Source of the DNA: an uncultured Clostridia bacterium
GTDB taxonomy: Bacteria; Bacillota; Clostridia; TANB77; CAG-508
Assembly: GCA_934129785.1 (NCBI GenBank)
Contig: CAKOWW010000010.1
Span: 1 to 58,721, forward strand
Reading direction: 5' to 3'
DNA: 58,721 nucleotides
A program made the translations under genes and the position numbers. The notes beneath the pieces were generated by a model, which saw only the letters and a program-made list of their open reading frames with translations, made no database searches and was not told the origin of the DNA. Shown here one piece after another: positions 34,326-43,808 of the stretch (position 1 is the first letter of the stretch; each line of letters starts with the position of its first letter).

Positions 34326-35954
34326 ATGGGGTACACAGCTCTTTATAGAAAGTTTAGACCTTTAAATTTTGCAGAAATAGTAGGACAGGAACATATAACA
34401 AGAACATTAAGAAATCAAATAATAGCAGATAGAGTGGGACATGCATATTTGTTTAATGGTGGAAGAGGAACAGGAAAAACATCAGCAGCCAAAGTTTTAG
34501 CAAGAGCAATAAACTGTTTAAATCCGAAAGACGGAGAGCCATGTAATGAATGTGAAATTTGTAGGGGAGCAATAAATGGATCACTTACTGATATAGTGGA
34601 AATGGATGCTGCATCAAACAATAGTGTAGAAGACATAAGAAGCATAAGAGAAGAAGTAAACTTTTTACCAACAAAAGCAAAATATAGAGTATATATAATA
34701 GATGAGGTGCATATGTTATCAACAGGAGCATTTAATGCTTTATTGAAAACATTAGAAGAACCACCAGAACATGTTAAATTTATACTTGCAACAACAGAAC
34801 CACAAAAATTACCAGCAACAATATTATCAAGATGCCAAAGATTTGACTTTAAAAGAATTTCAAATGAAAACATAATAAAAAGATTAACAACTGTTTGCGA
34901 AAAAAGCAATATAGAAATAACAAAAGAGGCATTAAATATAATTGCAGTTTTATCAGAAGGTGCAATGAGAGACGCATTATCAATACTGGAAAGATGTATT
35001 CAAGATGGAGACAACAAAATAGATGAAGATAAAATAAAAGATTTAGTAGGGATTCCAAAAATAACATATATAGCAAAAATAACAGAAGCGATAATAAATA
35101 ATGATGTAACACAAGCATTGGAAAATGTTGATGTGGTGCTAACAGAAGGTAAAGACATAAATAATTTGGTATGGGAACTAATAAAATATGTAAAAGATAT
35201 ATTGGTTTACAAAGCAGCTGGAAAACTTGAATTATATAGTGAAGAAGAAATTGAAAAAATAAAAGAAATATCTGAAAAAGTTTCAAAAGAAGATTTAATA
35301 GATATTGTATATAAATTGTCAGAACTAGAAAATGAAATAAAATGGTCAACACAAAAAACAATTATGCTTCAAGCAGGAATTATAAAATTATGTAGCAAGC
35401 AAGCTAAAATGGGAAATAACATAGAAGAAAGAATAGAAAAAATTGAAAAATATTTAAGGTCAGGAAATGGCATAAATATGGGAACAACACCAATAGTTCA
35501 AAATAATGTAAGACAAGTAAATACAATGCCTGTTAATAATGTTAGTTCTGGAAGTGTGCAACAAAGAAAAACAACAAATGTAACAAGTAAAACATCAAAC
35601 ACAAAAACAAAGAAATATTCAAATAAAGCAGAAGAGTTTTGGCCTGAAATAGTAAGAGATTTGAAACAAAATGGAAAAATAGTTTTATATACAAACTTAA
35701 TGGACACAAGAGCAACTGAAATTAATGACATGACAATAGGAATAGAATTTCCAAAAGGAATGACTGCATTTGGAAAAACAGTGTTAGAAAAACAAGAAAA
35801 TATTAGAGAAATATCAGATATGGTATCAATAGCGTGTGGAAAAGAAATGCAAATAAAATACATAAACAATAATAATCAAGTACATCAAATAACAAATGAA
35901 GAAAATTTGCAAAATTTGGCAAATGAATCAAATATACCATTTAATATAATATAA
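34326..35954 (+). CDS. dnaX: DNA polymerase III subunits gamma/tau
   Basis: A 542-residue clamp-loader ATPase. Walker A is Gly-Gly-Arg-Gly-Thr-Gly-Lys-Thr-Ser (near residue 44), followed by the four-Cys zinc site Cys-Leu-Asn...Cys-Asn-Glu-Cys-Glu-Ile-Cys. Walker B is Ile-Ile-Asp-Glu-Val-His, and the SRC motif reads Leu-Ser-Arg-Cys-Gln-Arg-Phe. The C-terminal tau part is short and Asn/Thr-rich. The start at 34326 has AAAGGATGTG before it; a longer reading from 34257 would begin inside the SRP RNA. Confidence 0.95.
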   Translation: MGYTALYRKFRPLNFAEIVGQEHITRTLRNQIIADRVGHAYLFNGGRGTGKTSAAKVLARAINCLNPKDGEPCNECEICRGAINGSLTDIVEMDAASNNSVEDIRSIREEVNFLPTKAKYRVYIIDEVHMLSTGAFNALLKTLEEPPEHVKFILATTEPQKLPATILSRCQRFDFKRISNENIIKRLTTVCEKSNIEITKEALNIIAVLSEGAMRDALSILERCIQDGDNKIDEDKIKDLVGIPKITYIAKITEAIINNDVTQALENVDVVLTEGKDINNLVWELIKYVKDILVYKAAGKLELYSEEEIEKIKEISEKVSKEDLIDIVYKLSELENEIKWSTQKTIMLQAGIIKLCSKQAKMGNNIEERIEKIEKYLRSGNGINMGTTPIVQNNVRQVNTMPVNNVSSGSVQQRKTTNVTSKTSNTKTKKYSNKAEEFWPEIVRDLKQNGKIVLYTNLMDTRATEINDMTIGIEFPKGMTAFGKTVLEKQENIREISDMVSIACGKEMQIKYINNNNQVHQITNEENLQNLANESNIPFNII

Positions 35955-35989
35955 TTGAATGTAAAAATAAAAAATAGGAGGATAAAAAA

Positions 35990-36334
35990 ATGGCAAAAAG
36001 AGGTGGATTCCCAGGTGGAATGGGAGGATTCGGAGGAATGAATCTAAATAGTTTAATGAAAGAAGCTAAAAAAATGCAAGCTGATATGGAAAAATCACAA
36101 GCAGAATTAGCGGGAAAAGAATTTGAAGCATCAGCAGGTGGCGGTGCAATAAATGTTAAGGTATCTGGAGAAAAAATTGTAAAGGAAATTAAAATAAAAC
36201 CTGAAGCAGTAGATCCAGAAGATGTAGAAATGTTAGAAGATTTAATTTTAACATGTGTTAATGAAGCTCTAAGAAAAGTTGACTCAGCGCAAGCATCTGA
36301 ATTTGGAAAATTTAATATACCAGGATTAATGTAA
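35990..36334 (+). CDS. YbaB/EbfC nucleoid-associated protein
   Basis: A 114-residue DNA-binding protein with a Gly/Met-rich N-terminus, a long helix (Lys-Lys-Met-Gln-Ala-Asp-Met) and the family core Val-Lys-Val-Ser-Gly followed by Ile-Lys-Ile-Lys-Pro-Glu-Ala-Val-Asp. Family members dimerise and bind DNA; the genetic link to dnaX and recR is conserved. Ribosome site AGGAGG. Confidence 0.93.
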   Translation: MAKRGGFPGGMGGFGGMNLNSLMKEAKKMQADMEKSQAELAGKEFEASAGGGAINVKVSGEKIVKEIKIKPEAVDPEDVEMLEDLILTCVNEALRKVDSAQASEFGKFNIPGLM

Positions 36335-36360
36335 GAAAGACACAAACGGAGGAAGTAAAA

Positions 36361-36960
36361 ATGTCATTATATTCACCATCAATAGAAAAATTGATAGAAA
36401 GTTTTGAAAAACTACCAAGTATAGGACACAAAACAGCTGCAAGGCTAGCATTTTATATGCTAAATTGTTCGGAAGAAGAAACAAATGAATTTGTGTCATC
36501 AATAATAAATGCAAAAAAGAATTTAAGATATTGTAGTAAATGTTTTAACATATCTGATACAGATCCATGTTCAATATGTGGCAACCCAAAAAGAGACCAA
36601 AGTATTATATGTGTAGTTGAAGATGTAAGAGATGTAGTGGCTATGGAAAAAACGCATGAATTTAAAGGTGTTTACCATGTGTTACATGGTTCAATTTCTC
36701 CAATGAATGGTGTAGGACCTGATGATATAAAAATTAAGGAATTGCTTGCTAGACTTATGGAAGGTCAAGTAAAAGAAGTTATATTAGCAACAAACCCTAG
36801 AGTTGAAGGAGAAGCAACAGCTATGTATTTATCAAAATTAATTAAACCTTTAGGCATAGAAGTTACTAGAATAGCACATGGAATTCCTGTTGGTGGAGAT
36901 TTGGAATATACTGATGAAATTACATTAACTAAAGCATTAGAAGGTAGAAGAGAAATGTAA
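36361..36960 (+). CDS. recR: Recombination protein RecR
   Basis: A 199-residue recombinational-repair protein with a helix-hairpin-helix Leu-Pro-Ser-Ile-Gly-His-Lys-Thr-Ala, a C4 zinc finger (Cys-Ser-Lys-Cys and Cys-Ser-Ile-Cys, residues about 57-72) and a Toprim domain starting Cys-Val-Val-Glu-Asp. The Walker-like end has Gly-Ile-Pro-Val-Gly-Gly-Asp-Leu-Glu-Tyr. Length is standard and it ends the dnaX unit at a strong terminator. Confidence 0.96.
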   Translation: MSLYSPSIEKLIESFEKLPSIGHKTAARLAFYMLNCSEEETNEFVSSIINAKKNLRYCSKCFNISDTDPCSICGNPKRDQSIICVVEDVRDVVAMEKTHEFKGVYHVLHGSISPMNGVGPDDIKIKELLARLMEGQVKEVILATNPRVEGEATAMYLSKLIKPLGIEVTRIAHGIPVGGDLEYTDEITLTKALEGRREM

Positions 36961-37001
36961 AAAAACAAGAATATAAATTTTTAGTTTATATTCTTGTTTT
37001 T
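36961..37001 (+). terminator. Terminator after recR
   Basis: A 17-bp stem (36961-36977 with 36985-37001) ending in a T run. The remaining 330 bp before the next gene are A/T-rich; I see no gene, promoter or repeat there. Confidence 0.9.
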
Positions 37002-37330
37002 TCTTTTGCTTGAAGTTCTAAGAAAAGAAATTATAACTATATTTTGAAATATGAAACTTTTTATTTATAAGTAAATATTGCATCAAATGATATTGTAAAT
37101 TAAAAATAAAGCTGTTAAACTATAGTTATAAAATTATAAATTGCTCATATATGAATCTTAAAAGTTAAATCAAAAGCCAATTCGGGCGAAAATTCAATAA
37201 AATTATAAAAATAAATAATTGAAAATAAATAAGTACAAAAAATATAATAAAAATTACCAATAGGTAAATATTGAATGAGATGGTATTGAAATCAAGTTAT
37301 GTTTTTTGTAAAATGAAAGGAGAAGAAAGT

Positions 37331-38308
37331 ATGCAAATATACACATACAAAGAATGTTTGCTTTACCTGAACCAAAATAAGGTAATGGAAGAAGGAGAGA
37401 CTTATCAGGTAAGAAATCAAAAGCACGATAAAATATTCAAAGAAATATTAGATAATAAAAGGGAAGGAGTGAAATTATTAAATAAATATTTAGATTTAAA
37501 AATAGAAGAAAAAGACATAGAAAAATATACAAGAAAATTTGTATTACCAGAGCTAGAAAATAGAGAATCAGATGTAATATATAAACTGAAAAATGAGCAA
37601 ATATTTTTCTTGATAGAACATCAAACTAAAGTGGATTATTCAATGCCGTTTAGAATGCTAGAATATATAGTAGAAATAATGAGAAGTGCAGTAAGTAGAG
37701 AAAAGATGCAAAATAAAAATGAAAAACTGCCTATAGTAGTACCAATAGTGATTTATACAGGAAAAGAAAATTGGAAGGTTCCTAGATTATTGCAAGAAAG
37801 ACAAGCATATTATGGTAAAACAAATTTAGAATTTAAATACAATTTAGTAGATGGAAGTAAGATATCAAAAGAAGAATTGATGAAAGAAAACAGCGTTTTA
37901 TCAAAAGCAATACTTTTAGAAAAACTAGATAATCCAGAAGAAATATTAGAGATTTTAAAAGACGTAACCACAAAAGATTTGGATTCAGATGAGAAATATT
38001 TTATAAATTTAATATTAAAATATTTATTGTCGGAAAAATTAAGCAAAGAGAAAACAAAAGGAATTTTAGAAATTTTAAAAAGGAAGGAAGATGATACTAT
38101 GTTTATAGATATATTAAGAAAATATTTTGATGATAAGGAAAAAGCGGCTGTAAAAGCGGCAGTAGAAGAAAATACAAAAGATACTGCAAAAGCAACAACT
38201 TATGAATTAATAAAAGAAATGTTAAGAAAAAACATAGATGAGAAAACTGTAATAGAAGTGACCAAAATATCAAATCAAGAACTAAAAGAAATAAAAGCTG
38301 CAATGTAA
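37331..38308 (+). CDS. Rpn-family PD-(D/E)XK nuclease/transposase-like protein
   Basis: A 325-residue protein of the Rpn/YhgA-like recombination-promoting nuclease family. The N-terminal half carries His-Asp-Lys-Ile-Phe-Lys-Glu-Ile-Leu, then Ser-Asp-Val-Ile-Tyr and Phe-Phe-Leu-Ile-Glu-His-Gln-Thr-Lys, the PD-(D/E)XK core (Asp, Glu, Gln). The C-terminal half is helical and Lys/Glu-rich. Start at 37331 by AAAGGAGAAG; an earlier in-frame ATG at 37271 has no site. Often found in many copies in clostridial genomes. No terminal repeats were seen. Confidence 0.8.
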   Translation: MQIYTYKECLLYLNQNKVMEEGETYQVRNQKHDKIFKEILDNKREGVKLLNKYLDLKIEEKDIEKYTRKFVLPELENRESDVIYKLKNEQIFFLIEHQTKVDYSMPFRMLEYIVEIMRSAVSREKMQNKNEKLPIVVPIVIYTGKENWKVPRLLQERQAYYGKTNLEFKYNLVDGSKISKEELMKENSVLSKAILLEKLDNPEEILEILKDVTTKDLDSDEKYFINLILKYLLSEKLSKEKTKGILEILKRKEDDTMFIDILRKYFDDKEKAAVKAAVEENTKDTAKATTYELIKEMLRKNIDEKTVIEVTKISNQELKEIKAAM

Positions 38309-38311
38309 AAT

Positions 38312-38344
38312 AATAGCTAGTCTAAAAAATTTAGGCTAGCTATT
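38312..38344. terminator. Bidirectional terminator
   Basis: A 15-bp stem (38312-38326 with 38330-38344, one G-U pair) lies between convergent genes. T runs are weak. Confidence 0.65.
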
Positions 38345-38384
38345 AAATAAAAATATTAAAACTCAATATTAAATTTCTAAGAGA

Positions 38385-39516
38385 TTAATGATTAAAAAGA
38401 ATGTCACAGATATTTCCAGTAGAATTTGGTTTAGCCAAAATTGAAGTGTTATTTTTCATATCATTTAATTTTTGAGGATTATTAAGTAAATTTTCAATAA
38501 TTTCCAAACTATTTTGAACTTCATTTTTTTTCAACCAAACTGCAATTCCCTTACTTTCTAGAAATTCAGCATTTTCTTCTTCTTGCCCTGGAATTGGATT
38601 AATAACAAACATAGGCAAATGAGAAGCAAGACTTTCAGAAGTAGTAAGACCACCTGGCTTAGTTACTACTAAATCTGAAATACTCATAAGTTCAGGAACC
38701 TTATTTGTAAATTCCAGAATCTTAACAAAATTTCCGAGTAGGATTGTTTGCAACAATTTCTTTAAAAGCAGATTTCATTTTAGGATTTTTACCAGAAATA
38801 GCAACAATTTGAATATTGCTATTTGCTAAAACAAAGTTTTCAAAAATCTTAGTAGTTGCAGTTTTACCTAATCCAAATTCACCGCCACCAAAAAATAAAA
38901 CAGTTTTTTTATTAGGTTTTAAGTCAAATTCTTTTAATATTTCATCTTTATTATAAGTTTTTAAAAATCTTTCAGATATAGGAATACCTGTAACAAAAAT
39001 GTGGGATTCTGGTATCTCTTTATTTATTAAGTAATTTTTCATTTTTTCATTAGCAACAAAAAAATAATCTGTATAATCATGTCCAACAAGCCATTGATCA
39101 TGTGGAGCAAAATCTGTCATTATTGTTGCAATTTTAGAATTAATTTTGCCTTTTCTTTTTAAATAACTGCACATTTGGCTACCAAAAGGATGTGTAGAAA
39201 TTATTAAATCTGGTTGTTTTTCTCTTAGTAATTTTAATAATTTTATTGCCATTATTTTATTTGATCTAGATGAAATATGTGCAAGTGGCCCTTTTTGCGA
39301 ATCTGAATAAATTCTTCCCCAGGCCCATGGCATTTTTTTAGCCATTTCTTTGTAGGCTGTTGTAGTTATTTTTTCAATTGTTTTATTAACATATTTCATA
39401 CAATCAATTAATTCAACATCTGCTTTTTTATAATTATTTAAAATATAATTCTCAATTGATTTTGCGGCATTTAGATGTCCACCACCATATGATGCATAAA
39501 AAACTAGTATTTTCAT
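38385..39516 (-). CDS. UgtP/MGDG-synthase-like glycosyltransferase, needs +1 shift at CGG
   Basis: A GT28-type glycosyltransferase of the diacylglycerol glucosyltransferase/MGDG-synthase group, making membrane glycolipids. The first frame has the N-terminal Gly-Gly-Gly-His-Leu-Asn-Ala-Ala motif, the MGDG-synthase segment Thr-Asp-Phe-Ala-Pro-His and Gly-Gly-Gly-Glu-Phe-Gly. It stops at 38722 four codons after an in-frame CGG (38736-38734). The +1 frame continues with Phe-Val-Lys-Ile-Leu-Glu-Phe-Thr-Asn and the donor-site Lys-Pro-Gly-Gly-Leu-Thr. Joined by skipping the C the product is 376 residues, near the 382 of UgtP. An extra T in a nearby run would also restore the frame. Confidence 0.82.
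38734..38736 (-). other. In-frame CGG, putative +1 recoding site (glycosyltransferase)
   Basis: Minus-strand context ACT-CGG-AAA. Dropping the C gives ACT-GGA-AAT and joins the two halves. Confidence 0.6.
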
Positions 39517-39648
39517 TGTTTGTCTCCTTTAATTTTCTAATCAGCTGTATTGTATCATACAAATCAAAAAAATTCAAAAATTAGAATAAATTTTGAAAAA
39601 TAGTAAAAAATAAAAAAGAAAATAAATCGATAAAGGCAAGGTGATTTT

Positions 39649-40128
39649 TTGAAAAACATATTAAAAATATTAATGTTAATAATTTGTTTATTTACAATAA
39701 TATTTTCTATAATAACACTTAATGAAAAAATAGAAAATCAAAATTCAAGTATTGCAGTAAGTTCGCAAGGTACATCTGATATACAATTAATGGCAAGAGC
39801 AATAAATGGGGAAGCAAGAGGAGAACCATATGAGGGGCAAGTTGCTGTTGGCGCTGTAATTTTAAATCGTGTAAAAAGTTCGCAATTTCCTAATACTGTT
39901 GCTGGAGTAATATATCAAAGAGGAGCATTTACAGCTGTTTCAGATGGGCAGATAAATCAACCAATAGCTCAGGATTCAACTGTATATAAAGCTGCACAGG
40001 ACGCAAAAAATGGATGGGATCCTACAGGAGGTTGTATATATTATTTTAATCCAGCAACAGCAACAAACAAATGGATTTGGTCTAGGCCACTTGTAAAAAC
40101 TATAGGAAAACACAGATTTTGCAAATAA
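39649..40128 (+). CDS. sleB: Spore cortex-lytic enzyme SleB
   Basis: A 159-residue SleB/CwlJ-type lytic transglycosylase that degrades spore cortex during germination. It has an N-terminal signal segment (about 4-24), then the Hydrolase_2 domain with Ala-Arg-Ala-Ile-Asn-Gly-Glu-Ala-Arg-Gly-Glu (catalytic Glu near residue 50). The end is Tyr-Tyr-Phe-Asn-Pro-Ala-Thr-Ala and Ile-Gly-Lys-His-Arg-Phe. The usual peptidoglycan-binding domain of SleB is missing. TTG start with AAGGTGA upstream. It pairs with ypeB. Confidence 0.9.
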   Translation: MKNILKILMLIICLFTIIFSIITLNEKIENQNSSIAVSSQGTSDIQLMARAINGEARGEPYEGQVAVGAVILNRVKSSQFPNTVAGVIYQRGAFTAVSDGQINQPIAQDSTVYKAAQDAKNGWDPTGGCIYYFNPATATNKWIWSRPLVKTIGKHRFCK

Positions 40129-40150
40129 ATTTATAAAGGGAGATTTTAAA

Positions 40151-41524
40151 ATGAATAAATTATTAGATTGGAAAAATAGATTAAAGAAAGGACATATGCT
40201 AAGTGTAATATGTGTGTTATTAATAATAGTTGCAGTTTTAGGAATTATTTTGTGGAAAAAACAAGCAGAATATAGGCAAGCATCAGAGAACAGTTATAAT
40301 ATGGCTTTCTATGAATTAGTTGATTATGTGGAAAATGTGGAAACATATCTAGCAAAATCAGTAGTTTCGTCAACTCCAGAACATGGAGCTGAAACTTTAA
40401 CAAATTTGTGGAGAGAAGCAAATTTAGCACAAAGCTATTTAAGTAGGTTGCCAATAGAAAGTCAGGAACTTGAAAATACTGAAAAATTCTTAAATCAAGT
40501 CAGTGACTATAGTTATAGCTTATCTAGAAAAAACATTTATAATGAAAAACTATCTGATGATGACTTGAAAAATTTGAAAGAACTTCACACATATAGTGTA
40601 GAACTTGAAAATACGCTAAATCAACTATCAGAAGATTTAAATTCAGGAAGGTTTGAATGGGGAGAACTTACTAAAAAAGGTACAGTTGCATTTGCTCAGC
40701 AAGTTGACAATATTTCAAAAGAGAGTTTTAGTAACATGGAAGAAAATTTTCATGAATATTCTGGACTAATATATGATGGGGCATTTTCAGAACACTTAAC
40801 AAGTAACGAAAAAAAGGGATTAACAGGAGAAGATATAGAAGAAGATGTAGCAAAACAGAAGGTTGAGGAATTTATAGGAAAAAACAATATAAAGGAAATA
40901 CAAAGCTTAGGATACTCAGAAAATGCAACAATACCAGTATATGATTTTTCTGTAATTAATAATAATGATGAAACAACTAATATATCAATTTCTAAAAAAG
41001 GTGGCCATGTTGTTTCAATGAATGCTAATAGAGATGTAAAAGCAGAATCAATATCTCAAGAAGAAGCAAATGTCAAAGGTAAAGAATTTCTAGAATCAAA
41101 AGGATTTACAAGTATGAAAGAAACATATTATTTAAAACAAGATGGAATTGTTACAATAAATTATGCCTATAACCAAGAAGGAGTTGTGATGTATCCAGAT
41201 TTAATAAAAGTAAAAGTAGCTTTAGATAATGGAGAAGTATTGGGAATAGAGACATCAGGATATTTAAATAATCACACAATAAGAGATTTGGAAAAAGTAA
41301 AAATAACTAGGGAACAGGCAAAAAAAGATTTAAATAAAGATTTAGAGATTATAAGTGAAGGAATGGCAATAATACCAACTGAATGGAAAACTGAAATTTT
41401 ATGTTATGAGTTTAAGGGGAAAGTTGATGACAAGGAATTTTTGGTTTATATAAATGCTGAAAATGGCAGAGAAGAAGATGTTTTAGTTATTACAAATACC
41501 CCAAATGGTACTTTGACAAATTAG
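40151..41524 (+). CDS. ypeB: Germination protein YpeB
   Basis: A 457-residue membrane-anchored spore protein that stabilises SleB. It has an N-terminal membrane helix (about 17-35), a helical region and C-terminal PepSY repeats (about 230-455) with the motif Ile-Ser-Gln-Glu-Glu-Ala and similar repeats. The sleB-ypeB order with a 22-bp gap is the conserved arrangement, and length matches the family. Ribosome site GGGAG. Confidence 0.93.
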   Translation: MNKLLDWKNRLKKGHMLSVICVLLIIVAVLGIILWKKQAEYRQASENSYNMAFYELVDYVENVETYLAKSVVSSTPEHGAETLTNLWREANLAQSYLSRLPIESQELENTEKFLNQVSDYSYSLSRKNIYNEKLSDDDLKNLKELHTYSVELENTLNQLSEDLNSGRFEWGELTKKGTVAFAQQVDNISKESFSNMEENFHEYSGLIYDGAFSEHLTSNEKKGLTGEDIEEDVAKQKVEEFIGKNNIKEIQSLGYSENATIPVYDFSVINNNDETTNISISKKGGHVVSMNANRDVKAESISQEEANVKGKEFLESKGFTSMKETYYLKQDGIVTINYAYNQEGVVMYPDLIKVKVALDNGEVLGIETSGYLNNHTIRDLEKVKITREQAKKDLNKDLEIISEGMAIIPTEWKTEILCYEFKGKVDDKEFLVYINAENGREEDVLVITNTPNGTLTN

Positions 41525-41611
41525 AATTTTAAATTTTGTACAATAAAGGCAAGTAAATGTATAAAATAAAAAACAATATATAATTTTTTATTTACGACTC
41601 CCAACTGCATA

Positions 41612-41638
41612 ATGGGCTGTAATTTCATAACAGCCCAT
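41612..41638. terminator. Hairpin between ypeB and vanW
   Basis: A 9-bp GC-richer stem (41612-41620 with 41630-41638) lies between convergent genes, the likely shared terminator although T runs are modest. Confidence 0.5.
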
Positions 41639-41702
41639 AATTTGTCGGTCCCCCCGAATTGTCGTTACATAAAAAATATATATTGTTTTTAGTTATATAA
41701 GA

Positions 41703-43295
41703 TTAATGTCTTTTGTAAGTATCTTTTGAAAGTAATTGAGAACCAACCACTTTACCATCACGCTTTAAAATTTTATAAGCTTCAGAATATATTGCAGTCG
41801 AAGTTTTGCCAGTTATATAAGAGGAAATTTCAACTTGACAATCATCATCTTGTTTAAGTCCAAAAATCTTAAAATTAGCAATACCACCAGACACAGAGCA
41901 AACTAGTTTAATTGGGTAATTTCTATTGTTTTTAAATTGAAAATCAAGAGAGCCATAAACAACAGTTGCATCACGGCTAGCAGTAACATAAGAAGGAACA
42001 AATTGATGATTAGATCTTTGTGTAACTTCCAAATTTGCATATACAACAGCATTATATAAAGTAGATGTTATTTGGCAAATACCACCACCAAGACCATCAA
42101 CAACTTCGCCTTGCACATAAATTGGAGCTTCTTTGTAGCCTGCGGAAATAGTTCTAGCTCCTACAACTTTATTATAAGAAAAAGTTTCGCCAGGCATTAA
42201 AACTGTTCCATTAATTTTGTTTGCAGCTAAAATTAAATTTGTCGTTCTATTTCTATTACTAACAGCATAATTAGTTGAAAATGTTGAAAGTAAATCTGGA
42301 AAAGCCTCAGTACCAATCATATTGGTAGTTACATTTGGTGCAAGAATTTTAAGTGGAATAGTATATTCTGATTTAGAATTATCACTAATTATATTTTTGG
42401 CTTCCTCAATTGAAACTTTGAAATCTACACCATTTTCAGATGGATATACTGTAAATGGATTTTGTGTATAATAAGCATCTTTAGCTTCTTTATAAATTTC
42501 ATTATGTATTTTTTCAATATCTATAGAAGCTGGTTCTTGTGTTTTAACTGCAAGTTCTATTGGCTCAGATAAGGTATTTAAATTTGAAATTGCATTTTTT
42601 ATAATTTCAATACTTTTATTTACGTCTATTACATTTCCTTGTTTACCAGCAGTAACAATTAAATTAGAACCATCAATGTAATAACTACTTTCTTCAACCT
42701 TGTCAGGAAGTTGAGCAGACATTTCTTCTAAATTCTTAGATAATTGTTCTTTATTTAATTTTACATTAGGTTCAATATTTATTTTTCCAAACATAGTTGA
42801 TAAAACATACAAATTATTTTGAAAAATATTTCCTTGTCTTCCAACATTAAAAGCAGAATTTACAGCACTTTTTGTATCAAAAGAAGCTTCTATTTGTGAA
42901 AGTGAGATTGTACTTTCAAAATCTCCATGTTTTACTTTAATTTCTTCTGGAAGTTGTTCTTTAAAGTAATTATCTAATGTATATTTAGCATCAGATGTAC
43001 TCATGTTAGAAACATTGATATGTTTAATTGAAACACCAGATATAATATTTCCATTAAACATATTGTATACTGTAAAAATTGAAAAACATAGTAAAACTAT
43101 AATAATTATAATCCATATTATTAAAGAAAAAATTGAAAGCTTACTATGATTTGCTTTGTTTTCAGAAACTGGAATAAATTCACCAGGTGAGGTTTTTACT
43201 AAGCTAGTATTTTCAGTACTTGTATTATTTAGTTCTACTTTGTCATTTTTTATATCATTTTTTTTATTTTCTAATTCTTTTTCTTTTAGGTCCAT
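41703..43295 (-). CDS. VanW-family cell-wall protein
   Basis: A 530-residue protein with a cytoplasmic N-terminus, one membrane helix (about 55-78) and two PG_binding_4-like domains (about 85-200 and 235-330). The VanW domain (about 345-470) includes Met-Pro-Gly-Glu-Thr-Phe-Ser-Tyr-Asn and Gly-Gly-Gly-Ile-Cys-Gln-Ile-Thr-Ser-Thr-Leu-Tyr. A short beta tail follows. Domain functions are poorly known; the PG_binding_4 domains suggest wall association. It is not evidence of vancomycin resistance, since no other van genes are present apart from the housekeeping ddl. Confidence 0.88.
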   Translation of the reverse strand: MDLKEKELENKKNDIKNDKVELNNTSTENTSLVKTSPGEFIPVSENKANHSKLSIFSLIIWIIIIIVLLCFSIFTVYNMFNGNIISGVSIKHINVSNMSTSDAKYTLDNYFKEQLPEEIKVKHGDFESTISLSQIEASFDTKSAVNSAFNVGRQGNIFQNNLYVLSTMFGKINIEPNVKLNKEQLSKNLEEMSAQLPDKVEESSYYIDGSNLIVTAGKQGNVIDVNKSIEIIKNAISNLNTLSEPIELAVKTQEPASIDIEKIHNEIYKEAKDAYYTQNPFTVYPSENGVDFKVSIEEAKNIISDNSKSEYTIPLKILAPNVTTNMIGTEAFPDLLSTFSTNYAVSNRNRTTNLILAANKINGTVLMPGETFSYNKVVGARTISAGYKEAPIYVQGEVVDGLGGGICQITSTLYNAVVYANLEVTQRSNHQFVPSYVTASRDATVVYGSLDFQFKNNRNYPIKLVCSVSGGIANFKIFGLKQDDDCQVEISSYITGKTSTAIYSEAYKILKRDGKVVGSQLLSKDTYKRH

Positions 43296-43434
43296 AAATG
43301 TCTCCTTTGAATTTTGTCTTTTTTATTATAACATATTATTTGTCAAAAAAAATATAAAAAAATAAAAAAATGTCAATTTCTAAAAAAATCCATTACAATT
43401 TATAAATAAATTTTTTTATTTAAGTAAATTTTAA

Positions 43435-43685
43435 GTTAGTAGATAATGGGTTTGAGGAAATTTTCAAAAGAAATTCTTGATACATAAGCTTTTCATTACA
43501 TTCCTCGGCTTATTACAAAATTTAAGAAATTCTAAATTGTTTTATGGGTCCTTTCCACTAAAAGTGAACTCTTACCATAAAACTTCATAGAATTTCTAAA
43601 ATTTTTCCATGAGCATTCGTCATTTCATTCAAAGCTTATATATCAAGGATTTCTTTGTATAAATGATAACCAAATAACCAGTAAC
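43435..43685. repeat. MITE-like palindromic repeat, copy 1
   Basis: A 251-bp element with ends GTTAGT...AGTAAC and nested inverted repeats: AAAGAAATTCTTGATA with its complement near the right end, and an inner pair flanking GGGTCCTTTCCACT. Copy 2 at 53437-53686 is nearly the same. It fills most of the 513-bp gap between vanW and murF. No reading frame is present. Confidence 0.85.
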
Positions 43686-43714
43686 AATTCTAATTATTGA
43701 AAAGAAAAAATAAG

Positions 43715-43743
43715 TTGCAAAATAAATAAAAAAAGCATATAAT
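43715..43743 (+). promoter_or_regulatory. Promoter of murF
   Basis: TTGCAA at 43715-43720, 17-bp spacer, TATAAT at 43738-43743. Confidence 0.7.
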
Positions 43744-43808
43744 CTAGCAAAGAATCAAAAGCTACAAATGTAACATTGAATAAAAATAAAAAAAGAGAGG
43801 AAAAGTAA

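Noticed and set aside
37331..38308. Active insertion sequence around the Rpn-like gene
   Set aside because: No terminal inverted repeats or target duplications were visible at either flank.
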